DNA from: CAZXMB01 sp964641715
GTDB taxonomy: Bacteria > Desulfobacterota > BSN033 > UBA1163
Direction: 5' to 3'
Length of the DNA: 23,625 nt
NCBI GenBank assembly: GCA_964641715.1
Contig: CAZXMB010000023.1
Location: 1-23,625 of the forward strand
Shown in pieces: positions 1-5,871 of the stretch. The position numbers were made by a program, and so were the translations under genes. Position 1 is the stretch's first letter; every line of letters begins with the position of its first letter. The notes under the pieces were generated by a model, which worked only from the letters and a program-made list of their open reading frames with translations, was not told the DNA's origin and searched no databases.

Positions 1-55
1 GAGCCCGTTACCGCCATCCCCGCCTACAAGGCGGGGCATTCAGCCGACTTTCCCG
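1..55 (+). repeat. Left copy of a 55-bp hairpin-bearing repeat
   Basis: This segment matches the reverse complement of 23435-23489 at 54 of 55 positions; the one difference is A10 versus G. It contains a perfect 8-bp stem, CCCCGCCT at 18-25 and AGGCGGGG at 29-36, with a 3-base loop. The match stops at base 55, beyond which the two flanks are unrelated. The left edge is cut by the window, so the unit may be longer. GC-rich short-loop hairpins of this kind are typical of IS200/IS605-type ends and of REP-like dispersed repeats; that assignment is inference. Confidence 0.85.
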
Positions 56-169
56 CAATGCCTCACTCGAGCGGTGGAATTTGACGATCCGGCAGGCCCT
101 GAACCTAACATGGTACAGGGCAGGGATGTCGGAGAAAATCTTATAGCGGAAACCTTAGTTCGCCCCTAA
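2..169 (+). pseudogene. Possible 3' tail of a truncated gene (TnpB-like tail not excluded)
   Basis: A frame is open from the window edge to a TAA at 167-169, giving 55 codons with no start in view. Its translation ends in an acidic, proline-containing tail (RAVEFDDPAGPEPN near codons 23-36, then GENLIAETLVRP). It has no recognisable domain. Variable low-complexity tails of this type occur at the C-terminus of IS200/IS605 TnpB proteins, and a foldable segment follows at once, so a transposon tail is one reading. It could equally be a chance open frame running through a repeat. The sequence left of the window would decide. Confidence 0.2.
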
Positions 170-215
170 AACTGAGGAAAGATGAACGAATGAAACTAAG
201 GACTCCTCTAACAGT
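153..215 (+). other. Pseudoknot-like structured segment
   Basis: Two interleaved complementary pairs are visible. CCTTAGTT (153-160) pairs with AACTAAGG (194-201). ACTGAGGA (171-178) pairs with TCCTC plus CAGT (204-208 and 212-215, with a TAA bulge). The order of the arms gives an H-type pseudoknot topology. It starts inside the last codons of the truncated frame and runs past its stop. The RNA guides (omega RNAs) of TnpB elements also overlap the 3' end of the gene and contain a pseudoknot, which makes this a candidate relic. No covariation evidence is available. Confidence 0.3.
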
Positions 216-313
216 GAAGTCGTTACCCTTACCAAAAAATATTAATTCGTCCGCTTTATAAGGAATTTAGGAGACATTCCTGGTGGATCGATAGAAATAG
301 CCCTTTTTAAATG

Positions 314-342
314 AGGCATTCCTTACCACTGAAGGAAGGCCT
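314..342. other. Hairpin downstream of the small Cys-rich genes
   Basis: AGGCATTCCTT (314-324) and AAGGAAGGCCT (332-342) form an 11-bp stem with one mismatch and a 7-base loop. It lies about 45 bases past the stop of the minus-strand gene that ends at 386, so it could help end that transcript or stabilise its 3' end. No run of U follows in that direction, so an ordinary intrinsic terminator is not supported. Nothing else in 216-385 suggests a gene. Confidence 0.35.
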
Positions 343-385
343 TTGAGTGGATGAATATTTGATACACAATAAGGCCTGGCCTCAC

Positions 386-577
386 CTATTTTTCTTCCTT
401 TTCCATCTCGTCCAGTTTCGCCCGGAGATACTTCTTTAAGGCATCGGGTCTTTCACAGAATTCAACATCTCCTTCACAGGTCGTACTGCCACTATCGATA
501 TCACAATAGCCGATACCCTTTCCCATCCCCAACCCCTCCGGTCTTCTAAAAAGTGGACATATCTTTTGATTCCTCAT
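386..577 (-). CDS. Small Cys-rich protein, paralogue of its upstream neighbour
   Basis: Unrecognised family. From the ATG at 577 this is a 63-residue protein. Four cysteines lie in the pattern C-X17-C-X8-C-X6-C, with the local motifs IGYC, TTCEGD and EFC. The C-terminal half of the upstream gene has the same four cysteines at identical spacing and the same IGYC, TTC and GD words, so the two are related by duplication. The start at 577 was chosen because it forms an ATGA overlap with the upstream stop, which suggests translational coupling; an ATG at 589 would add four residues. Four regularly spaced cysteines suggest metal binding or disulphides, but nothing shows which. There is no signal peptide or membrane segment. 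The C-terminus is charged and lysine/glutamate rich. Confidence 0.7.
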   Translation of the reverse strand: MRNQKICPLFRRPEGLGMGKGIGYCDIDSGSTTCEGDVEFCERPDALKKYLRAKLDEMEKEEK

Positions 578-1035
578 CTCAACCCCCATTCGACTCTTTT
601 CTTTTTTAATAAATGCTTCCTCAGAACATCGAGTTTCTTACATGATTGGATATCCCCCTGGCAAGTCGTCCAATCATTATCGAGGTAGCAGTATCCAATC
701 CTGAAGCTCAATCCATCCTTTACTAATTCTTTATAGAATGAACACCTTTTTGAAAAAGACATGGTCAAATCCTTTCCATCCTGGTATAGAACCCAAATAA
801 AAAAACCCGTGTCAGTTTTGACCACGGGTCCGTAATATCCTCCTCTCCGCCCCAAATCAGTACGGTTTAACGCCTTTTGGCAGAAAGGGACTGCTTCGGC
901 AACCCGGCTATCCCGGATATCCAGGACCAGCGCCTGCACCCTGAGGTGCGGAGGAACGATAAGTTGGCACCCGGACTGCAGGCACTCCTGCATGCCTTTC
1001 ACTTTTTGGCATACAGGCGTGGCTTTCCGTCCCAC
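574..1035 (-). CDS. Cys-rich hypothetical protein with duplicated C-terminal module
   Basis: Unrecognised 153-residue protein. Residues 98-132 form a module with cysteines at 98, 116, 125 and 132, the same C-X17-C-X8-C-X6-C spacing as the next gene. The N-terminal part has further cysteines at 9, 18, 23 and 52 and a short hydrophobic stretch (residues 25-38), but no motif I can name. No signal peptide is evident. The start is a GTG at 1035 with no clear Shine-Dalgarno sequence. The frame stays open for 13 codons further upstream but contains no standard start there; an ATG at codon 15 is an alternative. A sigma-54 promoter lies about 60 bases upstream. The gene overlaps the following one by four bases, so the pair is probably one operon. 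GC content is much higher than in the gap ahead of it. Confidence 0.65.
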   Translation of the reverse strand: MGRKATPVCQKVKGMQECLQSGCQLIVPPHLRVQALVLDIRDSRVAEAVPFCQKALNRTDLGRRGGYYGPVVKTDTGFFIWVLYQDGKDLTMSFSKRCSFYKELVKDGLSFRIGYCYLDNDWTTCQGDIQSCKKLDVLRKHLLKKKRVEWGLR

Positions 1036-1044
1036 GATTACTCG
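1029..1044 (-). promoter_or_regulatory. Small hairpin over the GTG start codon
   Basis: Read on the minus strand, CCACGA-GTAA-TCGTGG is a perfect 6-bp stem closed by GTAA, which in RNA is a GNRA-type tetraloop. The GTG start codon of the Cys-rich gene lies in the 3' arm. With no clear ribosome-binding site nearby, the fold could limit translation initiation. The stem is short and its effect is inference. Confidence 0.35.
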
Positions 1045-1097
1045 TGGTTTGGCTTTTTCGACAATGTGTCTTACTTATATTTTTCTAATTTTTATAA

Positions 1098-1114
1098 AAG
1101 CAATTTCAATGCCA
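1098..1114 (-). promoter_or_regulatory. Sigma-54 (RpoN) promoter
   Basis: The minus strand reads TGGCATTGAAATTGCTT, which fits the -24/-12 consensus TGGCAY-N5-TTGCW, with the GG and GC elements exactly 10 bases apart. The predicted transcription start is near 1086, giving a leader of about 50 bases before the GTG at 1035. The region behind it (1120-1240) is very AT-rich, as is common where an activator or IHF bends DNA at such promoters. I saw no defined activator site. Sigma-54 promoters need an AAA+ enhancer-binding protein, which is not encoded in this window. Confidence 0.7.
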
Positions 1115-1178
1115 AATGAATTTATAATTTAAACTATTTGATTTTAATAAGATTTTTAAAAATACAATAATGCCTTAT

Positions 1179-1204
1179 TACAAAAAATAGCCTTTTTTGT
1201 TACA
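1179..1204. other. A/T-only inverted repeat in AT-rich gap
   Basis: The segment holds TTACAAAAAA and, after a short TAGCC spacer, TTTTTTGTTAC. This gives an almost perfect A/T stem with a GC-containing loop. It lies in the AT-rich stretch between the exported-protein gene (stop at 1273) and the sigma-54 promoter. It could act as a weak transcription end for the former or as a bent upstream region for the latter. The rest of 1120-1272 shows no open frame or clear motif. Confidence 0.3.
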
Positions 1205-1272
1205 GGAAATTAAAATTTTTGATACCTATTCTATGATTTTAGGTTCAGAAATGGGAAACGGGCAGGAATCAA

Positions 1273-1641
1273 TCAACGGGAAACCCATTCCGGAATGAGA
1301 TAAGACTCCTCAGGCCCCAATTTTTTAATAAATCTCCCTGAGCCATCGATATCCAGGAGGAGATAGTCAATGGGAGGCTCCTTATCCTTATCGACACCGT
1401 AAGCGAAGAGCTTTCCATTTCCACTGATTCTGGCAATATGCCCTCCCCCGGGGGTATAGAACTTTTCTACGACCTTTTCAACCCCATCGACTCTATGAAT
1501 GGTGATGATGTAGGGAACAAGGCCTCTGAGGTCAGGGATGGGCCATCCCTCCAGTTTAATCTCCTCTCCGGTGGAAGTAACAGGAATCGTCAGAACCCAA
1601 AGGCTTAAAAGAATGGCCGAGAGTTGACTCCCCATCACCAT
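1273..1641 (-). CDS. Small exported hypothetical protein
   Basis: Protein of 122 residues with no family I recognise. The first 23 or so residues are a likely Sec signal peptide: a short N-region, a hydrophobic core (LSAILLSLWVLTIPV) and a small-residue region ending in TS before GEE. No lipobox cysteine is present. The mature part has one tidy feature, LLLDIDGSGRF, a D-x-D-G-S-G loop, and ends in YLIPEWVSR. The start at 1641 was chosen over the ATG at 1677 because it begins the signal peptide and has a Shine-Dalgarno sequence (GGAGGAAGG) formed by the last codons of trxB. It is therefore probably translated from the trxB transcript, with its start five bases after the trxB stop. Its role in the periplasm is unknown. 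Confidence 0.75.
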   Translation of the reverse strand: MVMGSQLSAILLSLWVLTIPVTSTGEEIKLEGWPIPDLRGLVPYIITIHRVDGVEKVVEKFYTPGGGHIARISGNGKLFAYGVDKDKEPPIDYLLLDIDGSGRFIKKLGPEESYLIPEWVSR

Positions 1642-1645
1642 TTTT

Positions 1646-2578
1646 TCATCCTTCCTCCAGATACTTTTCCGCTGCAAATGCAGCCGTAGCCCCGTCTCCC
1701 ACGGAGGTGGAGACCTGCCGTAAAATCTTCCTTCTGCAATCTCCGGCCGCGAAGATCCCTTTCATTGAAGTTCCACAATTCTCATTGGTGACAATATACC
1801 CGTTTTCATCCAGTTGGATCAGGCCTTTTAAAAATTGAGTTCTCGGAACGAGCCCAACAAAAAGAAAGGCACCATCCGCCTCAATTTCTTTGGTCTCTCC
1901 TGTCTTCACATTCCTCACTGAGACGGAACGAACCACGGAATCCCCTTTGATAGCCTGAACCACAGAATTCCAGAGGAATTTGATTTTGGGATTGGCCTCT
2001 GCCCTCTCCTGGTAAATCTTTGTTGCCCTGAGTGCATCGCGGCGATGAACAATGGTCAGTTCTTTCACAAATTTTGTCAGGAAGAGGGCTTCGGTGAGTG
2101 CGGAATCCCCTCCTCCCACGACAATGATTTTACTGTCTTGGAAAAAGGCTCCATCACAGGTCGCACAATAGGAAACCCCTTTTCCCTTAAACTCCTCTTC
2201 TCCTGGAACCCCCAATTTTCGATATTCCGTGCCTGTACAGATGATCAGGGCCCTACAGAGGTAGTTTCTCCCAACGGCCTTCACACTTTTCAGGTCTCCT
2301 TCCAGACTCACTTCGATCACCTCTTCACCCGCTGTCTCTAAACCGAAGCGTTTCGCCTGCTCCTCCATCAAACGGCTTAACTCATCCCCGCTGATCCCCT
2401 GCGGGAAACCAGGATAATTTTCAATCAACTCCGTGGTCGTCATCTGGCCTCCGAAGAGTCCGTTCTCAAGCATAAGGGTGCGAAGTCTCGCCCGGGAGGC
2501 ATAAAGTCCCGCAGTCAAACCCGCCGGACCACCTCCAATGATGATAATATCATACGCCTCTTTCTTTTCCTCTTTCAT
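1646..2578 (-). CDS. trxB: Thioredoxin-disulfide reductase
   Basis: FAD- and NADPH-dependent enzyme that reduces thioredoxin in the cytoplasm. The 310 residues match the usual low-molecular-weight TrxB length. Visible motifs are the N-terminal FAD-binding GGGPAGL (residues 16-22), the redox pair CATC at 138-141, the NADPH-binding GGGDSA at about 154-159, and the C-terminal FAD motif GIFAAGDCR. The ATG at 2578 is preceded by AAGGAG at good distance. It has its own sigma-70-like promoter, back to back with that of ndk, and the gene for a small exported protein follows within five bases. Nothing in the sequence looks odd. Ferredoxin-dependent relatives exist, but the intact NADPH motif favours the usual enzyme. 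Confidence 0.96.
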   Translation of the reverse strand: MKEEKKEAYDIIIIGGGPAGLTAGLYASRARLRTLMLENGLFGGQMTTTELIENYPGFPQGISGDELSRLMEEQAKRFGLETAGEEVIEVSLEGDLKSVKAVGRNYLCRALIICTGTEYRKLGVPGEEEFKGKGVSYCATCDGAFFQDSKIIVVGGGDSALTEALFLTKFVKELTIVHRRDALRATKIYQERAEANPKIKFLWNSVVQAIKGDSVVRSVSVRNVKTGETKEIEADGAFLFVGLVPRTQFLKGLIQLDENGYIVTNENCGTSMKGIFAAGDCRRKILRQVSTSVGDGATAAFAAEKYLEEG

Positions 2579-2608
2579 TCACTTCTCCTTCTTTTATGGG
2601 GTATCTTA

Positions 2609-2638
2609 TGTATAGTGGATGATAGTCGTTCCTGTCAA
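2609..2638 (-). promoter_or_regulatory. Sigma-70-type promoter of trxB
   Basis: On the minus strand TTGACA (2633-2638) is followed after 18 bases by TATACA (2609-2614). The -35 box is perfect and the -10 box matches 4 of 6. The predicted start near 2602 gives a leader of about 25 bases. Confidence 0.6.
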
Positions 2639-2676
2639 CCTCGAACCCTTCAATACTTTTTTAAGATCTCACCAAC

Positions 2677-2706
2677 TTGACAAAAAGGATTGGAGGAAGA
2701 TAGATT
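2677..2706 (+). promoter_or_regulatory. Sigma-70-type promoter of ndk
   Basis: TTGACA (2677-2682) is followed after 18 bases by TAGATT (2701-2706). The predicted start near 2713 leaves about 27 bases before the ATG at 2740, which has AGGAGG five bases ahead. It points away from the trxB promoter, with about 40 bases between the two -35 boxes. Confidence 0.55.
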
Positions 2707-2739
2707 AAGACCTGATCATCAACCCTACAGGAGGAAGAG

Positions 2740-3159
2740 ATGGAAAGGACGCTCTCAATTGTGAAACCGGATGGGGTGAGGAAGAACCTGATCGGAGAGG
2801 TGGTGAAGCGTTTCGAAGGTCAGGGTTTGAAAGTGATCGGGATGAGGATGATCTCCATGAGTAAAAAGGAGGCGGAGGGGTTTTATGCGGTTCATCGGGG
2901 GAAACCCTTCTATGAAAGTTTAACCGATTTCATGTCTTCCGGCCCCTGTGTCGTCATGGTCCTCGAAGGTGAAAATGCGATTCAAAAAACAAGAGAAATG
3001 ATGGGAGCAACCGATCCTGCAAAGGCAAAAGAAGGGACGCTGAGACGCCAGTATGCTACGAATATTGAAAAAAATGTGGTCCACGGATCGGACGGACCCC
3101 AAACCGCTTCGTTCGAGATCAGTTATTTCTTCAATGCCCTGGAGATATTCGAATACTGA
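2740..3159 (+). CDS. ndk: Nucleoside diphosphate kinase
   Basis: Transfers the gamma phosphate of ATP to nucleoside diphosphates through a phosphohistidine, balancing NTP and dNTP pools. The 139 residues are the normal length. It opens with the family start ERTLSIVKPDGV. It contains the nucleotide-binding region with MMGATDPAKA and TLRRQYA. The catalytic histidine is in NVVHGSDG, about residue 115. A strong AGGAGG precedes the ATG. It is the first gene of the plus-strand run, and its stop overlaps the probable rlmN start. Confidence 0.97.
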   Translation: MERTLSIVKPDGVRKNLIGEVVKRFEGQGLKVIGMRMISMSKKEAEGFYAVHRGKPFYESLTDFMSSGPCVVMVLEGENAIQKTREMMGATDPAKAKEGTLRRQYATNIEKNVVHGSDGPQTASFEISYFFNALEIFEY

Positions 3160-4238
3160 ACAGGCCCATAGAAAAGACGGATCTTAAGAACCTCGGCCCT
3201 GCTGAGCTGGAAAACCTCCTCTCCTCTTTTGGGAAAGAACGCTACCGGAGCACCCAGATCCTGAAATGGATCTACCAGAAAGGGGCCCATTCGTTCAATG
3301 AGATGACCAACCTTTCTAAGAAGTTCCGGCAGGAATTAAGCCAGATCGCCTTCATCCCTGACCTTCCATTGCTCCGGACGGAAGAGAGCAGAGATGGAAC
3401 AAGGAAATTTCTTTTCCATCTTCAGGATGGGAATCGCATTGAAAGTGTCCTCATCCCGGATAAAAAGCGGTTGACCCTCTGCCTTTCCACTCAGGTGGGT
3501 TGTGCCATGGGATGCCGGTTCTGCCTGACCGGTAAAATCGGTTTTAAAAGGGACCTCACCACTGCAGAGATCGTCAACCAGATTCTTGCTGTAAAGGGAA
3601 CTCTGCCTGAGAAGACCTCCGTCACCAATATCGTCCTGATGGGAATGGGAGAACCTCTGGCCAATTATCAAAATACGATAAAGTCCATCGAACTGATGAT
3701 CCATCCTGAGGCTTTTAAGTTCTCTTCAAGAAGAGTCACTCTCTCCACGGTGGGTCTTATCACGGAGATCGAGCGGCTCCCAAGGGAGAAGGTTCAGTTT
3801 CGTCTGGCCATCTCCCTCAATGCCTCGGATGAAGAGACACGGAGTCGTCTGATGCCCATCAATCAACGTTATCCTCTGAAAGACATCTTGAGGTGCTGCC
3901 GAAATTTTCCCCTTCGGCCGAGGGCCCGAATCACCTTTGAATATGTCCTGCTGGATGGGGAGAATGACTCCCCCGGAGATGCGAAGAGATTATTAAAAAT
4001 ACTCAGGGGGATCCCCTCCAAGGTCAATCTCATCCCCTTGAATGAAGCCCCTGGAATTCCTTTCCGGAGACCTTCAGAAGAGAAGGTCAGGAGATTTCAA
4101 GAGATCTTACTGGAAGGAGGTTTAACGGCAATCGTCCGTGCCAGCAAAGGGGCGGATATCTCTGCTGCCTGCGGTCAACTCCAGGGGAAAAGTTCAGGCC
4201 GATCAGCTCAAATTGAATATGGGACGGATGAAGAATGA
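3156..4238 (+). CDS. rlmN: Dual-specificity 23S rRNA/tRNA adenine-C2 methyltransferase
   Basis: Radical-SAM enzyme that methylates A2503 of 23S rRNA and A37 of certain tRNAs. Key residues are the iron-sulfur motif CAMGCRFC (C116, C120, C123 with the start used here) and the C-terminal partner cysteine C339 in DISAACGQL, which forms the protein-linked intermediate. The first in-frame ATG is at 3303, but the frame continues upstream with a typical RlmN N-terminal domain (DLKNLGPAELENLLSSF, then KWIYQKGAHSF). The real start is therefore earlier and not ATG. The best candidate is CTG at 3156, which shares CTGA with the ndk stop and has GGAG 11 bases upstream, giving 360 residues. An ATA at 3168 sits where relatives would be expected to have ATG. 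Function is secure; the start is not. Confidence 0.95.
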   Translation: MNRPIEKTDLKNLGPAELENLLSSFGKERYRSTQILKWIYQKGAHSFNEMTNLSKKFRQELSQIAFIPDLPLLRTEESRDGTRKFLFHLQDGNRIESVLIPDKKRLTLCLSTQVGCAMGCRFCLTGKIGFKRDLTTAEIVNQILAVKGTLPEKTSVTNIVLMGMGEPLANYQNTIKSIELMIHPEAFKFSSRRVTLSTVGLITEIERLPREKVQFRLAISLNASDEETRSRLMPINQRYPLKDILRCCRNFPLRPRARITFEYVLLDGENDSPGDAKRLLKILRGIPSKVNLIPLNEAPGIPFRRPSEEKVRRFQEILLEGGLTAIVRASKGADISAACGQLQGKSSGRSAQIEYGTDEE

Positions 4239-4324
4239 TAAGGGCATGGATAGGCCGGCGGGATCATTGATTTTTCATCGGAACAGAGTTAACATCAATT
4301 CAGATTTGAAAAAGGAGAACGGGT

Positions 4325-5185
4325 ATGACTGAGAAGATCGTAGGCGTGATCGGAGGATCGGGCCTCTATGAGATGGAGGGTCTGGAGGAGGTCCAGACAG
4401 TCTCTCTGACAACTCCATTTGGTGACCCTTCTGATTCCTTGGTCTTAGGTCGCCTCGAGGGAGTGAAGGTGGCCTTTCTGCCCCGCCACGGAAAAGGCCA
4501 CCGCATTCAACCTTCCTCCCTCAATTTCAGGGCAAATATCTATGCCATGAAGGTGCTCGGAGTCGAATGGATCATCGGGGTCAGTGCCGTAGGTTCCATG
4601 AAAGAAGATATCCATCCTGGAGATATGGTCATTCCCAATCAATTCATCGATCGAACCGTGGGACGCCCTAACACCTTTTTCAGCGATGGGGTGGTCTGCC
4701 ACATCAGCTTTGCTGATCCGGTCTGTCCTCACCTGAGTCAGATCCTTGCTCAAGCCGGTCATGAGGCGGGTGCCATTGTCCATCCGGGAGGAACCTATCT
4801 CTGTATCGAGGGGCCACAATTTTCAACCCGGGCAGAATCCAGGCTCTACCGCACATGGGGAGTCGACATCATCGGGATGACCAACCTCCCTGAGGCGAAA
4901 TTGGCCCGGGAGGCTGAAATTTGTTATGCCACAATCGCCTTTGCTACGGATTACGACTGCTGGCATCAGGAGGCGGAAGATGTCTCCATCGGAGAGGTCC
5001 TGAGAATCCTCGCCCTGAGTGCCAAAACAGCGAAGAGTGTTATTCGAACCGCCCTCAAACACCTTCCAGAAAAGAGGGATTGCCTCTGTGCCACTGCCCT
5101 GAAATATGCACTGATCACCAATAAAAAGCTGATTCCGGAAAAGACGAAGAAGGACTTAGAACCGATCATTGGAAAATATCTTTAA
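4325..5185 (+). CDS. mtnP: S-methyl-5'-thioadenosine phosphorylase
   Basis: Cleaves 5'-methylthioadenosine, a by-product of polyamine and related SAM-using reactions, to adenine and 5-methylthioribose-1-phosphate. Family marks are GVIGGSGLY at the N-terminus, FLPRHGKGH (phosphate binding), the stretch IQPSSLNFRANIYAMK, GPQFSTRAES, and the substrate-pocket region MTNLPEAKLAREAEICY. The length, 286 residues, is typical. The ATG at 4325 has AAGGAG about eight bases ahead. Together with metK and ahcY on the other strand it means the window encodes three steps around SAM. A purine nucleoside phosphorylase with different specificity is possible, because the two families grade into each other. The gap from rlmN (4239-4324) shows nothing notable. 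Confidence 0.92.
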   Translation: MTEKIVGVIGGSGLYEMEGLEEVQTVSLTTPFGDPSDSLVLGRLEGVKVAFLPRHGKGHRIQPSSLNFRANIYAMKVLGVEWIIGVSAVGSMKEDIHPGDMVIPNQFIDRTVGRPNTFFSDGVVCHISFADPVCPHLSQILAQAGHEAGAIVHPGGTYLCIEGPQFSTRAESRLYRTWGVDIIGMTNLPEAKLAREAEICYATIAFATDYDCWHQEAEDVSIGEVLRILALSAKTAKSVIRTALKHLPEKRDCLCATALKYALITNKKLIPEKTKKDLEPIIGKYL

Positions 5186-5214
5186 CCATAAAGGAAATAG
5201 GTTATGGTAAAGAA

Positions 5215-5303
5215 GCCAGTTTGGTTTGAGGGTAAGGGTTAAGATGCAGGGACATTAACCCGAAGACTTAACCCTGGCCTAAACTGGCATCTTAACCCTT
5301 ACC
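5215..5303. repeat. Inverted-repeat element with competing folds
   Basis: GGTAAGGGTTAAGATGC (5231-5247) is a perfect inverted copy of 5287-5303, giving a 17-bp stem. A second pair, GCCAGTTT (5215-5222) and AAACTGGC (5281-5288), overlaps the first, and an internal hairpin GGGTTAA/TTAACCC is also possible. The two long pairings cannot coexist. The block fills most of the gap between mtnP and the Mut7-C gene. It could be an mRNA structure for the downstream gene, which lacks a good ribosome-binding site, or a small inserted palindromic element; no target duplication is visible. Confidence 0.7.
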
Positions 5304-5329
5304 TCATCCTTCAGGCTCAGATTCAGATA

Positions 5330-5785
5330 ATGAAATTTCTTGTGGACCGCATGTTAGGGAAGCTGGCCAAAGGGTTAAGAATGCTGGGTTATGATACGAT
5401 ATACTATCAGGGTGAGGATATGCATCAACTCTTCCATCTGGCTCGTGAAGAGGGAAGGGTCATACTGACCCGCAATTCAAAATTGACTCCCAGAAGACCC
5501 GGGGATTGTATCCTGAGAATTCAGGAGGATCTCCTCTTACTCCAGTTAAAAGAACTGGTCCATCAAAAATATATCACCCTCAATGAGGAAACCCTCTTTT
5601 CAAGATGTCTCCTATGTAATACCCTTCTCGATAAGGTCCCAAGAGAAGAGGTCGAGGGCAAGGTTCCGGATTTCATCTTCTACCAGCAGGAAAATTTTTT
5701 CAGGTGTTCCCGGTGCCGGAGAATTTACTGGCCGGGTTCTCATCAGGAGAACATGCGGAAAAAAGCAGGGGAACTCCTTGGTTGA
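5330..5785 (+). CDS. Mut7-C RNase-domain protein with zinc ribbon
   Basis: Matches the Mut7-C (formerly DUF82) family, a PIN-like fold predicted to be an RNase. The N-terminus MKFLVDRMLGKLAKGLRMLGYDT is the hallmark, with an acidic residue at D6 and a later LTRNSKL stretch (about 46-52) that fits the PIN-type acidic/polar site. The C-terminus has a zinc-ribbon pattern, C93-x2-C96 and C126-x2-C129. The length of 151 residues is usual for the stand-alone bacterial form. Biochemical function in bacteria is poorly defined, so RNase activity is a family-based prediction. The ATG has no convincing Shine-Dalgarno sequence and follows the inverted-repeat block at 5215-5303. Its stop is followed at once by the palindromic leader of rsmD. 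Confidence 0.88.
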   Translation: MKFLVDRMLGKLAKGLRMLGYDTIYYQGEDMHQLFHLAREEGRVILTRNSKLTPRRPGDCILRIQEDLLLLQLKELVHQKYITLNEETLFSRCLLCNTLLDKVPREEVEGKVPDFIFYQQENFFRCSRCRRIYWPGSHQENMRKKAGELLG

Positions 5786-5870
5786 TCTCGTCTATTTGGT
5801 TTGTCTCGTCTGCCTATTTAGACAAAAACCCAAATAGGCCAAACAGACTGAAAAAACAAGAGGGACGAGA
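5786..5870 (+). promoter_or_regulatory. Palindromic leader covering the rsmD ribosome-binding site
   Basis: Three nested complementary blocks span the gap. TCTCGTC (5786-5792) pairs with GACGAGA (5864-5870). GTCTG (5808-5812) pairs with CAGAC (5844-5848). CCTATTT (5813-5819) pairs with AAATAGG (5832-5838). The outer 3' arm ends one base before the rsmD ATG at 5872 and takes in part of the purine-rich ribosome-binding region. This could repress rsmD translation when folded. Whether it is regulatory or just a repeat that landed here is not known. Confidence 0.5.
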
Positions 5871-5871
5871 G

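Noticed and set aside
877..1119. Plus-strand open frame opposite the Cys-rich gene
   Set aside because: It crosses the sigma-54 promoter and AT-rich gap, has no ribosome-binding site and no family resemblance, while the minus frame has a paralogue.
4138..4332. Small plus-strand open frame between rlmN and mtnP
   Set aside because: It overlaps both the conserved end of rlmN and the mtnP start in another frame and has no supporting motif.
5215..5303. Insertion element with target-site duplication
   Set aside because: The 17-bp inverted arms are real, but the flanking bases show no direct duplication, so insertion was not claimed.
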